Below, in pieces: positions 1 to 7,778 of a stretch of DNA of 64,000 nucleotides; the first letter of the stretch is position 1, and the number at the start of each line of letters is the position of its first letter. The notes beneath the pieces were generated by a model. The model did not search any database. It worked only from the letters and a program-made list of their open reading frames with translations, and was not told the DNA's origin. A program made the translations under genes and the position numbers. This DNA is from Pelagomonas calceolata (lineage: Eukaryota; Sar; Pelagophyceae; Pelagomonadales; Pelagomonadaceae): positions 3,410,001 to 3,474,000 of the forward strand of contig CAKKNE010000006.1 of the NCBI GenBank assembly GCA_918797485.1, in the 5' to 3' direction.

Positions 1-1
1 C

Positions 2-226
2 GACGTGGCCGAGTCCGTAGCTATTTTTGAGGATATTGAGATTATTACCCGGCGAATCTTCGGCAACGTTCATCCAGACACGCTGCAGGCGCAGAAGGAC
101 ATGGACTCTGCGCGAATGGTTTGGCGCGCGAGATTCAGCAAACCTTTCCCGTCGAAGCTCCCCCGTCTCAAGACTGACGACGCCAAACACGAGGAGCTCA
201 TGCGCAAATTTGAGTTAGCTAAGTAA
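2..226 (+). CDS. C-terminal end of a TPR (kinesin-light-chain-like) protein, partial
   Basis: The reading frame is open from the window edge and stops at 226, so only the last ~75 residues are seen. They contain a phrase of the form RRIFGNVHPDTLQAQKDM, the HPDTL signature of the 42-residue kinesin-light-chain type tetratricopeptide repeat, followed by a helical charged tail. Such repeats build a protein-binding superhelix. The rest of the gene, and so any catalytic partner domain, lies outside the window. The family call rests on one repeat; partner and role cannot be stated. Confidence 0.6.
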   Translation, partial: DVAESVAIFEDIEIITRRIFGNVHPDTLQAQKDMDSARMVWRARFSKPFPSKLPRLKTDDAKHEELMRKFELAK

Positions 227-253
227 GTAAGAGTCAAATACTAGCAAGTCATA

Positions 254-1225
254 TTAACTGGCGCGCTTTCGCGCGCTCGGTGGAGGCTTCGGCGGCGTCC
301 GCGGCGCCTCCGACGCCGCCGCGACGACCGCGCGGTCCACAGAAGCGTCGCGCGCGTGCCGCTCAAGGACGTCGTACAAGGATCGGGGCACGCGCGGCGC
401 GATAGCACAAGCGCGCGCCACGATGCGCCGCGCATCTAAAGGCGCCAAGCGCCGCGGCTGGAGCCGCGCAACAGTTTGATCGCCAGATTCAAACCGCTCA
501 AGGATCAAGGCAACCACGCACAGGACCGGAAAGTGCCCGCCGAGCGCGAACGTGGCATCCCACAGCACCGCGACCTCGTCTAGTGGAGGCACGACCGTAA
601 ACAGCGACGCGAGCAGGGGATACGCTACCAAATCTTCCACGGGGGTCCGCGCGTCGTCGTCCAGTAGTAAACTGTCTCCTAGTAATGTCCCATGTATTTC
701 CGGAGAGATGCACCGCAAGATATGATCAACCAGCGCCGCGCCGACGACGCAGCCGTCCAGCGTCGGCGTGAAGTAGCGCGGGCACAGCTCCGCCAGCTTC
801 TCGAAGCACGCGAAGGCTTCCAGTTCGGACGGTAGCGCGTACAAGAAACAGGCCGCCACTGCTGAACGGTTCGCGCCGTTCGAGACCTCGTTGTTGCGAC
901 TGCGCGCTAAAGCTGTCACGCAGCGCACGATCTGGGCGTCTCTGACCTTCTGCCGTACGCTATCGTCGGCCCGGAACGTCCTCCTCGCATCATCTCGGAT
1001 CTTTTGGGCGTCGTCGCTGAGGCCGTCGCAGAGATTCGAGTAGCGCCGCGCTTCTATTCGGCCGCAGCCGAGCAAGAGCGTCCAGGCCAAGGGCCGCGTA
1101 TTGGCGTCGAGTCCTTCGGTGACGGCAACTCGGCGGAGGCGTGCGACGCGCTCCGATGGTGGTAGGGTGCTCTCATACAAGAGGTGATGTGCCGTGACCT
1201 CCGCGTCTGGCGTGCACTCGGTCAT
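254..1225 (-). CDS. TBC-domain protein resembling Bub2/Cdc16 Rab/Ras-like GAP
   Basis: A 323-residue single-exon protein with a TBC fold through most of its length. RPLAWTLLLG near residue 44, IRDDARRTF near 76 (the IxxDxxR arginine-finger motif, Arg82) and the helix EVAVLWDATFALGGH-PVLCVVAL match the Bub2/Cdc16 subgroup, which forms the GTPase-activating part of the mitotic-exit/septation checkpoint (Bub2 with Bfa1 acting on Tem1). The segment where the second, glutamine finger (YxQ) is expected reads VSNGAN around 114-119, so that catalytic glutamine appears absent while the arginine finger is kept. It may work as a scaffold or by arginine finger alone. The C-terminus is a basic, proline-rich tail. 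The ATG at 1225 is the first good start. Confidence 0.7.
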   Translation of the reverse strand: MTECTPDAEVTAHHLLYESTLPPSERVARLRRVAVTEGLDANTRPLAWTLLLGCGRIEARRYSNLCDGLSDDAQKIRDDARRTFRADDSVRQKVRDAQIVRCVTALARSRNNEVSNGANRSAVAACFLYALPSELEAFACFEKLAELCPRYFTPTLDGCVVGAALVDHILRCISPEIHGTLLGDSLLLDDDARTPVEDLVAYPLLASLFTVVPPLDEVAVLWDATFALGGHFPVLCVVALILERFESGDQTVARLQPRRLAPLDARRIVARACAIAPRVPRSLYDVLERHARDASVDRAVVAAASEAPRTPPKPPPSARKRAS

Positions 1226-1634
1226 CTCAGCTCATGCGTATCACTGCCGCGCAGCAATGCATCGAACCCGACCAGTTTTAACGACCGATTCGTGCAGCAC
1301 GACGGCCGTGAGCCAGCGAGATTGCTGCTCGATGACAAGGCTAGTGCGGCATACGCTAGGTCTAATTGCACCGCACACGCGACACCGACGCCTCGTAACA
1401 CGATCGCGACGGCTGGAAGTCGAGAAACTGGGCCTGGCCGATTAGGAGAGCATGAATGATGCATGCTGAGCATCGAGCTGGCTCTGGCGTCTCAGGCCAT
1501 TCAGACAGCAATTCGACGCGTGCAGTAGCCGCACGGCTCTGGTTTTAAGGTGTCGTCTTAATTTCAGATCGATACGTGCGCTAGATCACACAACACATTT
1601 GCCCACACCAGCTCATTTGCAACAAACAAAAGCC
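1226..1634. other. Intergenic, divergent promoter region
   Basis: Separates the TBC gene (minus) from the FAM210-like gene (plus), so it must hold both promoters. I see no ORF with coding character, no TATA-like element I trust and no repeat. Confidence 0.5.
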
Positions 1635-2126
1635 ATGCGACGACACGCCGCACTGCTGTGCGCCGCCGTCGCGACGCACGCCTTCGCGCCGCCGACGCAC
1701 AACCACTTCCTACAAAAACAACAGCAACCAACGCGCGTCGCGCCGCTCGCGCTCGGGGGCAAGGAAGGCGAGGGCCTCGGCGACGTTTTGAGGAAGTACG
1801 GCGTCGTTGCTTTAGTGTTCCACTTTAGCGTCTGGCTGACGACGCTGAGCGCGAGCGTCGCGGCGCTGAGTGTCTACGACACAAGTACGCTCCTCGAAGC
1901 GCTGCCGGAGCCGCTGAGGGGCCAGATCCCAATATCGAGCGGCGCGGCGACGCTGCCCGTCGCCTTGGCGCTGTGCGAGGTCGTCGGGCCGGCACGGTTG
2001 GCGCTGACCGTGGCCGCGACGCCGGCCGTCGCCAGCACTCTGCGAAGCAACGCGCGCTTCGTCGAGCTCGAGGACTCCGTAAACGAGCGGCTCCTGGAGC
2101 TGCTGCCCGGTGGTGGGTCCGATTAA
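1635..2126 (+). CDS. FAM210/DUF1279-domain protein, plastid- or mitochondrion-targeted
   Basis: A protein of ~163 residues starting at MRRHAALLCAAVATHAFAPP, a hydrophobic signal followed by an AFAP-type motif typical of proteins imported into secondary red plastids. The mature part contains RKYGVVALVFHFSVWLTT, the hallmark of the DUF1279 (FAM210) domain, with one or two membrane helices, and ends in a charged helix (VELEDSVNERLLELL). FAM210 proteins are organelle membrane proteins; human FAM210A/B are mitochondrial. An in-frame ATG at 1599 would add twelve polar residues before the signal, so 1635 is preferred. The gene ends 44 bp from the convergent ShK gene. Confidence 0.65.
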   Translation: MRRHAALLCAAVATHAFAPPTHNHFLQKQQQPTRVAPLALGGKEGEGLGDVLRKYGVVALVFHFSVWLTTLSASVAALSVYDTSTLLEALPEPLRGQIPISSGAATLPVALALCEVVGPARLALTVAATPAVASTLRSNARFVELEDSVNERLLELLPGGGSD

Positions 2127-2170
2127 TTTTCTGTGATGTCTTCGAGTTACTTGCGATAAGGGATAGGGGA

Positions 2171-3140
2171 TCAGCACGTGCGGCACGTCTTCGGGCAGGC
2201 CTCGAGTGCTGTTCTCACTCCGTCCGTGTTCTTGGCCTTGCAGCGTTTGAGTTTGTGGGCGACGTAGGCGCAGGTGTTCGAGGCCTTCGTACCGTAGGAC
2301 CACGTCGGGTCGTCGGCGCACGATGCGGACGGCGCGTACGTCGGCGTGGGATGGTACGGCGTAGGCGTGGGGTGCGGCGTTGGCGATGGGGCCCGCGGCG
2401 CCGGTCCTGGGGTCGGTCCGGGCGTCGCCTCGGGGGCGGGTCGATGCGTGGGCTCGCGCGTCGGCGTAGGGGGCGCGCTACAGGTGCCGCACGTCAAGGG
2501 GCAGGCCTCGAGCGCGGTGCGGACGCCGTCCGTGTTCTTCGCCTTGCACCGTTTTAATTTTTGAGCGACGTACGCGCAGTCGTTCGGCGAGCACGAGCCG
2601 TAGCACCAGGTGGCGTCGTCGACGCACGACGTCGATGTACAGTCGACGCCCGGCCGGCGGGCGTCCTCGTCAATGGCCTGCGGTGCGCGCGCGGCCTCCG
2701 CCAGGCGGCGTCTCGATGGTAGCGTGGTCGCGACGAGGACCTCGGCGCAGGCGCAGGCGCAGGCGTCGGCCGCGGCCCAGCCGTCGTCGGATGCCGCGCG
2801 GCCTGTGGGGACACGAACCGGTGAGAGAGCAGACGCGGTCACGGAGATGATGATGAGCGCGCCGCCGGCGCGGGGCGCCGGAAGAATGATGAACACACCG
2901 CGCGCGGCAGAGCGCCGCCGCGTCGCGGGCCACTTCATTACAATCCGCGCCCTCGCTGGACGCCCAGGCGGCCTCGTCGCGACAGTCAGGTTCACTTCCG
3001 TCGGGCGGCCACGGAAAGACGGGCGCCACGACGCGCGCCGGCGGTCGGGGGCCTGCTGCCCCCCTGAGATTGTGGTGGCCTTCGCCGGCGCCTGCGCGCG
3101 CCGCGGGCGCGAGCAGGGCGAGCGCGAGCCGGACGCGCAT
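2171..3140 (-). CDS. Secreted ShK-like (ShKT) domain protein with Pro/Thr linkers
   Basis: Two exons, 3140..2897 and 2802..2171, joined across a 94-nt GT-AG intron (acceptor CCCCACAG), giving ~291 residues. Exon 1 starts MRVRLALALLAPAARAGAGE, a clean secretory signal peptide, then a six-cysteine-type module beginning EPDCRDEAAW. Splicing as proposed turns the exon junction into a cysteine codon (CRARC), completing that module. Exon 2 has two more near-identical modules (CVDDATWCYG...TCGTC and CADDPTWSYG...TCRTC) separated by a Pro/Thr-rich linker of ~55 residues. Stramenopile ShK-like modules occur on secreted enzymes and wall proteins; no enzyme domain is present here. The exact donor is inferred from frame. 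Confidence 0.65.
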
Positions 3141-3860
3141 CTCCTGATGGGGGCGGGGTGGCGGGCAGGCTCGTTCGGCGGCGTTTGTAGCGCGCCCCTC
3201 AACTGCCAAGAAACTCAGTGTGGGCGGTTAACCGATGATTGCGGCGTTCACCGGCTCGGTTTTTTTATGGTTTGGGCGTCGCAGCCGTCGGGGCGTGCCT
3301 CGGCCTTCGTGGGACGGGTCGCCAGGGCTCCCGAGAGCTGTGGGCGGCGTCGCGGCGGCCGCGACTTTCGGTGGTGAGTGCGACTTTCGGCGTTTTTGTT
3401 TTTCGCGTGGCTGGGAGGGCTGTCTAGGCGTCTAGAGCCTACTGGCGGGGACGGGGAGTCCTGCGATTCGCGCGGTTCTGCACGCCGCGCAATGGCAGCC
3501 CGATTTGGGGCAATTGCTGCTTTGGCGTTGCTAGGACTCCCTCCCAGGTCTCCTACGCCTAGTGGCGGGCAAGGGGACCCGTGTTTGGGGCAGCCCCAAA
3601 TCGAGCAGCCGTTTTTGTGCAGACAAGCCGCCGCGGCCTTTGTGGCAGCGCAGCGCTCACCGAAGCTGTCCCCAGCCGCTCCGATCGCTTCGCACGTGCA
3701 CCCGTGCAGCGCATCGATCCGATCGGCCCTCGGCGCCGGCACCCGGTGAGCCGGCAGGGCTCCGCAGCAGCAGCTGCCAACTCGGCCAAGCGCCGCGCCG
3801 CCGCTAGCGCACCGCTAGCAGCGCGCAAACGACACAATTGCGCTCGCCGCCCACAACGCC
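3141..3860. other. Intergenic, divergent promoter region
   Basis: 720 bp between the ShK gene and the WW gene. It includes a small perfect inverted repeat GATTTGGGGC...GCCCCAAATC (arms near 3500 and 3590) and two 'CTAC(G/T)...CTGGCGGG'-like phrases near 3440 and 3560. Open frames here have no coding character. Confidence 0.4.
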
Positions 3861-5564
3861 ATGCCCGGGTCGGGACCGCGCGTCGACCCGAGCGCCTACG
3901 CCGCGACGCGGCAAGCGAACATCGCGCGCGCCGCGGAGCTGCGCGCCCAGCGTAGAGCTGAGAGCAACGGCGGCGATTCGTTGGATGCGCTGACCCAGGA
4001 CGCGCGGCCGGCGCGCAAACCGAGGAAGGAGGTTGCGCCCGGCTGGACGCAGCACACGTGCAAGAAGACCGGGAAAAGTTATTATCACCACGCGGCCACC
4101 GCAAAAACGACGTGGACGCGGCCGCCGGGGTGCTACGACGAGCGCGAGAACGTCCATCCTTCCCAGAATGACGTGCCTCTGCAGGAGGCGAACGGTAGAT
4201 CTAGAAGAAGGGACGACGACGTCAGGGCGAGTTCGTCGCAGATGAGCGAGAGCGAGTTCGAGAGCTGGCTGGAGGTTCTTAAAAGACGTACTCTCACTGG
4301 TTCGCAAGCTAGACGGGCGTCGTCGGCGTTGGCGCGCTACGGCGCCGCGGCGCTGGACGAGCCCCAGCTCGGACGGAGCGACTCGCTCCAGTCTCTGAAA
4401 AATTCATTGCGATCGAAGCGGGGCCAGACCTCGGAGACGCTGCGGACCAAGTCCGCCGCTGATATTGTTGATGATGAGCCTCAGGAGGAGCCCGTCCGTC
4501 GCGCGAAGACGGAGCAGAACAGGAGACCTCGAGGGAGGCCGGAGTGGAATTCCGACTTTGCGACGGACACTACCGCTGATGATGATCGTAGACGCGAGGA
4601 GGAGGAGGCCGAGCAGCAACGGGCGCTGGCGCAGCGCCGGCGAGCTGCCCCTAAACCTGTGGACGACCTGCCGGCGGGCTGGACGAAGCACGTCGACAAG
4701 CGCACGGGCGCGACCTTCTACCGGGACGAAGCCGCCGGCGAGTCGACGTGGACGAAGCCGACGCAGCCGGCGCGCGGCGCGGCGCCCCCTCCTCAGGAGG
4801 AGGCCTACGACGAGCCTCCTGCACAGAAAGGCTACGACGCCTCGGGCGCCGGCGCGCGCCACCGGACCATGTGGAAGCCCACCAACGACGAGGAGGAGGA
4901 CCAGGGCCGGTGGAGCCCGCCCGCCCGGGCGCAGCGCCAGGCGTCGCCCCAGAAGCGGTCGCCGGTCAAGCGCCAGGCGTCGCCGGGGCCCGCGGCTCGC
5001 ATGAGCCCCGGACCGGATAATGGCGGTGTGCCCGACGGCGCCGCGAACGCGCGGTTAGATGATGCTTGTACGACGTGCGGGCGGAAGATGGCCGGCACCG
5101 CTCTAGATCGCATGGAAAAAATTCACGGCCAGCGCTGCTGCCCGAAGTGCGCGCCGAAGAAAGCTCGCAAAACCTTCAACATGGCGGCCAAGCGCGCTGA
5201 CGGCTTCGACGGCGACGAGCGAAGGAAGGTCCTCGACGGGGCCAAGCAGGTCAAGCGCGAGCTGAAGCAGAAGAAGAACTCCTTCGGCGGCTCTGGCGTC
5301 AAGGAGGGCAAGTGGAAGGCCCAGTCGAATCAGTTAAGAGAGGCCATGGCGAACATGCGCGCGATCACCAAGGCGGAGAAGGAGGGAAAACCCTTGCCGC
5401 CGGCGATGCCGAGCGGGCCGGACATGTCTCTCATAGGCTGCCCGCACTGCGGCCGGCGCTTCAATCAAAAAGCGGCTGAAAGACACATCCCGAAGTGCCA
5501 GTCGATCAAAGCCAAGCCCAAGACTCTTACCAGAGGCTCCGGGCGCGGCCTCGGCCGGCGATAG
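3861..5564 (+). CDS. WW-domain and C2HC/C3H zinc-finger protein (ZC2HC1-like C-terminus)
   Basis: A 567-residue intronless protein. Two WW domains are visible: APGWTQHTCKKTGKSYYHH...TWTRPPG (about 59-90) and LPAGWTKHVDKRTGATFY...STWTKP (about 272-303), each with both signature tryptophans. The middle is Arg/Glu/Ser-rich and disordered. The C-terminus holds two zinc fingers, CTTCGRKM...CCPKC (about 397-427) and IGCPHCGRRFN...RHIPKC (about 527-550), with a basic helix between them, matching the ZC2HC1 arrangement. WW domains bind proline-rich ligands, so this is probably a nuclear or cytoskeletal adaptor. The ATG at 3861 sits in ACGCCATGCC and opens the frame. Confidence 0.7.
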   Translation: MPGSGPRVDPSAYAATRQANIARAAELRAQRRAESNGGDSLDALTQDARPARKPRKEVAPGWTQHTCKKTGKSYYHHAATAKTTWTRPPGCYDERENVHPSQNDVPLQEANGRSRRRDDDVRASSSQMSESEFESWLEVLKRRTLTGSQARRASSALARYGAAALDEPQLGRSDSLQSLKNSLRSKRGQTSETLRTKSAADIVDDEPQEEPVRRAKTEQNRRPRGRPEWNSDFATDTTADDDRRREEEEAEQQRALAQRRRAAPKPVDDLPAGWTKHVDKRTGATFYRDEAAGESTWTKPTQPARGAAPPPQEEAYDEPPAQKGYDASGAGARHRTMWKPTNDEEEDQGRWSPPARAQRQASPQKRSPVKRQASPGPAARMSPGPDNGGVPDGAANARLDDACTTCGRKMAGTALDRMEKIHGQRCCPKCAPKKARKTFNMAAKRADGFDGDERRKVLDGAKQVKRELKQKKNSFGGSGVKEGKWKAQSNQLREAMANMRAITKAEKEGKPLPPAMPSGPDMSLIGCPHCGRRFNQKAAERHIPKCQSIKAKPKTLTRGSGRGLGRR

Positions 5565-5635
5565 GCTGCAGCTCGTCCCTCCCCGCGACGCGCGCCCCTC
5601 GCCTCCGATTTTAAATTAGATTTCGATCACATTAA

Positions 5636-6298
5636 TTACGTAGACAGAGCGACGGCTCGGAGCATAGACGCCGCGCCCGCGGACAAGTTCTTCGGCCGGT
5701 AGACCTTGGGCGCTTGCAGCGCCTCGGCGCCGTAGATCGTCGCCGCGATGACGCATGCGGCGAGGTATGTCCCTGCAAGAGACGGGTGCTCGCGATCGTC
5801 GTCGAAGAGGTCGAGGCCTCCTGGTCCCGCCGTCCGCGCCGCGCCGACGTTCGCAACGCGCGCGTTGTTCTCCTCAGCGGCGCGCGCGTGTTCGGCGCAG
5901 ATCGCATCGTCGTCGAACGCCGGCAGGCGGTCGTAGGCCCAGGCCGCGTAGAAGACCGGCTCCGCGCCGTGGTTGCGGACGTGGTCGCACCACAGCTTCG
6001 CGTGCCGCCGGAAGCTCTCGCGAGACGTTTCCGGAAGGTCCTCCTGCAAGACGACCACGTCGGTTGCTGCGCACGCGAGCTTCGCCTCGTCATTATTCCA
6101 CAGCGTCTCGAGCGTCGCGCCGCCGACAGCGACGCGTTTTGTCTCGATGCCGGGCACGAGCTTTTTGACCATGACGTCGACGCCTTGGTTCCAGAACGTG
6201 AGTGAATTGCCGATGAAAAGGACGCGCTTTGCGAGACTTGCGATTCGCATCTCTCTGGCTCGCGCGTCGACGTAGTCGTCGCTGAGCAGTCCGCTCAT
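5636..6298 (-). CDS. SGNH/GDSL-type hydrolase
   Basis: A 220-residue single-exon protein. VLFIGNSLTF near residue 26 is SGNH block I with the nucleophile serine in GNSL; GGATLETLW supplies the block II glycine; DDDREHPSLAGTYLAA near 173 is block V with the catalytic Asp-x-x-His. No signal peptide, so a cytosolic esterase/lipase-like enzyme acting on an unknown ester. The length fits a minimal SGNH domain. The gene is convergent with the WW gene (72 bp apart) and its upstream side faces a dispersed palindromic motif at 6510. Confidence 0.75.
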   Translation of the reverse strand: MSGLLSDDYVDARAREMRIASLAKRVLFIGNSLTFWNQGVDVMVKKLVPGIETKRVAVGGATLETLWNNDEAKLACAATDVVVLQEDLPETSRESFRRHAKLWCDHVRNHGAEPVFYAAWAYDRLPAFDDDAICAEHARAAEENNARVANVGAARTAGPGGLDLFDDDREHPSLAGTYLAACVIAATIYGAEALQAPKVYRPKNLSAGAASMLRAVALST

Positions 6299-6509
6299 GT
6301 CAGTGCGGCTTCGCGTCTACAGGTTATGGCAGCGCTGCTACACCTTAGGAAGGGAGAGCACTGGTGGTGCAGCTCAACAGCCGGCTCGAGCGCTCTGGAA
6401 AGTTGCAAGCCCCGATTGTGCAGTAGTAGCAGGACTCTCGCAACGACTCGTACCCAGCGCTGCTGCCTTCTGTGCGGATTTTTGGGCGCTTTGGCTTGGC
6501 AAAAGCTGG

Positions 6510-6533
6510 GCTAGCGGCATGTAAGACACTAGC
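6510..6533. promoter_or_regulatory. Dispersed palindromic upstream motif, copy 1
   Basis: Reads GCTAGCGGC, then the core TGTAAGACACTAGC. The ends GCTAG/CTAGC form an imperfect inverted repeat. It lies 212 bp upstream of the SGNH hydrolase start and 20 bp before the possible start of the PH-like gene. Confidence 0.6.
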
Positions 6534-6552
6534 AAGCTCCGTAACCGCAGCT

Positions 6553-7746
6553 ATGCCTCGGAACAGTCTTGCGCGGCGAGAGAGAGATGCAAGGCGCACC
6601 GCCCACTGGTCCTGGGCGGCCCATGGCCCCGCGCGACGTTGCTTTTGGCACAGTGTCCTGTTCGTGGGCCGCTCGTCCCACCGCGCCACGCAACGGCCAC
6701 GCTCGCGTGCGCTCTCATACCACAACCGTCGTCGCGGGGCAGCCCGCGGCGGCGTCGCCACGATCGCCGCCGACGACCGGCGGTGGGAGCCCCTCGTCGC
6801 AGCGGGCATCACCTACGCCGCCATGGCCGCCCTGTTCGGCGACGCGACGGACTGGAGCGCCTGCACGGCGCTACTCGCAGCCGGCGGCGTCGGCGCCCTC
6901 GTGAGCTGCGCCTGCGCCATGGGCGACGACGAGCCGACGGCCGAGGACGCGGCCGCGGCCTGGGGCGCGCAACAGGACCCGCGGCCGGCGGCGACCGTGA
7001 CCTGGGACGGCGACAAGCACCCGCCGGCGCCGACGCACCGGGCCGGCGTCCCCCCGGCCTGGGGCGATGCTGATGAGGTGCCCGCGGCGACGCCCGACGC
7101 CGAGCCCGCCAAAAGTAGCTTCTGGGCCGCATCGACGCCCGACGCCGCCGCGACGGCGAAGGCCGCGCCCGCCACGAAGACGAGCTTCTGGGCCGCGAGC
7201 GCATCAGAACCGGAGGAGCCCCTCGCCGAGCCCGTGACCTTCGAGCAGGCGACGGGCGCGGCCCGCCTCGAGGCCGCGCGGCGCTGCCGCGCGGCCGAGG
7301 TGACCGAGTCCGAGCGCCAGTTCATGCGCGAGTTCACGGCGATGATGGCCGCAGGACTCGTCGTTGTTTTAAGAGTGGACGGCTCGGACGGCGTCGCCGT
7401 GACGCTGTCACTACAAGAATTCCGCAACGAGCCCATCCTCGAGTGGCACTTCACGGAGAATGGGGAACGGGGCCGCCTGTCGCTGAGCGACATCCAGACG
7501 GTGCGGGGTCAACAACTGAACGACGAGCTCGCGCGGCGCTCCTTCGTCATCGAGGGGAGAGATAGGGTCCTCGTTTTCCACAGCGAGACGCCGGACATCT
7601 GCGCGCTCGTGATTGACGGTCTGGCGATGTTGGTGGCCGACCATAAGAGACGGGCGGCGCGGCGGCGGTCGTCGCTCGGGCCGGCGCGCAAGGCCATCGC
7701 CGCCCGGCGGAGTTCCCCGAAGAAGCCCCTCGCGGCGAACAACTAG
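6553..7746 (+). CDS. Hypothetical protein with N-terminal hydrophobic segments and a PH-like C-terminal domain
   Basis: The frame is open upstream; ATG candidates are 6553 and 6823. The 6553 start adds an arginine-rich stretch that may be untranslated leader. After it come two hydrophobic runs (WEPLVAAGITYAAMAALFGD and CTALLAAGGVGALVSCACAM), then a Pro/Ala-rich linker with two copies of a short SSFWAAS phrase, then ~170 residues predicted as beta-rich (VVVLRVDGSDGVAVTLS, LEWHFTENGERGRLSLSDI, DRVLVFHSETPDICALVIDGLAML). The last part has the strand pattern and C-terminal helix of a PH domain. Basic tail RRSSPKKPLAANN. Function unknown; possibly a membrane-bound lipid or protein binder. Confidence 0.5.
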   Translation: MPRNSLARRERDARRTAHWSWAAHGPARRCFWHSVLFVGRSSHRATQRPRSRALSYHNRRRGAARGGVATIAADDRRWEPLVAAGITYAAMAALFGDATDWSACTALLAAGGVGALVSCACAMGDDEPTAEDAAAAWGAQQDPRPAATVTWDGDKHPPAPTHRAGVPPAWGDADEVPAATPDAEPAKSSFWAASTPDAAATAKAAPATKTSFWAASASEPEEPLAEPVTFEQATGAARLEAARRCRAAEVTESERQFMREFTAMMAAGLVVVLRVDGSDGVAVTLSLQEFRNEPILEWHFTENGERGRLSLSDIQTVRGQQLNDELARRSFVIEGRDRVLVFHSETPDICALVIDGLAMLVADHKRRAARRRSSLGPARKAIAARRSSPKKPLAANN

Positions 7747-7778
7747 ACACCTGACAAGTAAAGAGTGTATATGCATGC

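Noticed and set aside
2803-2896. Reading straight through the ShK-protein intron as coding sequence
   Set aside because: Both frames are open here, but only splicing joins the signal-peptide module to the two ShK modules and places a cysteine at the junction.
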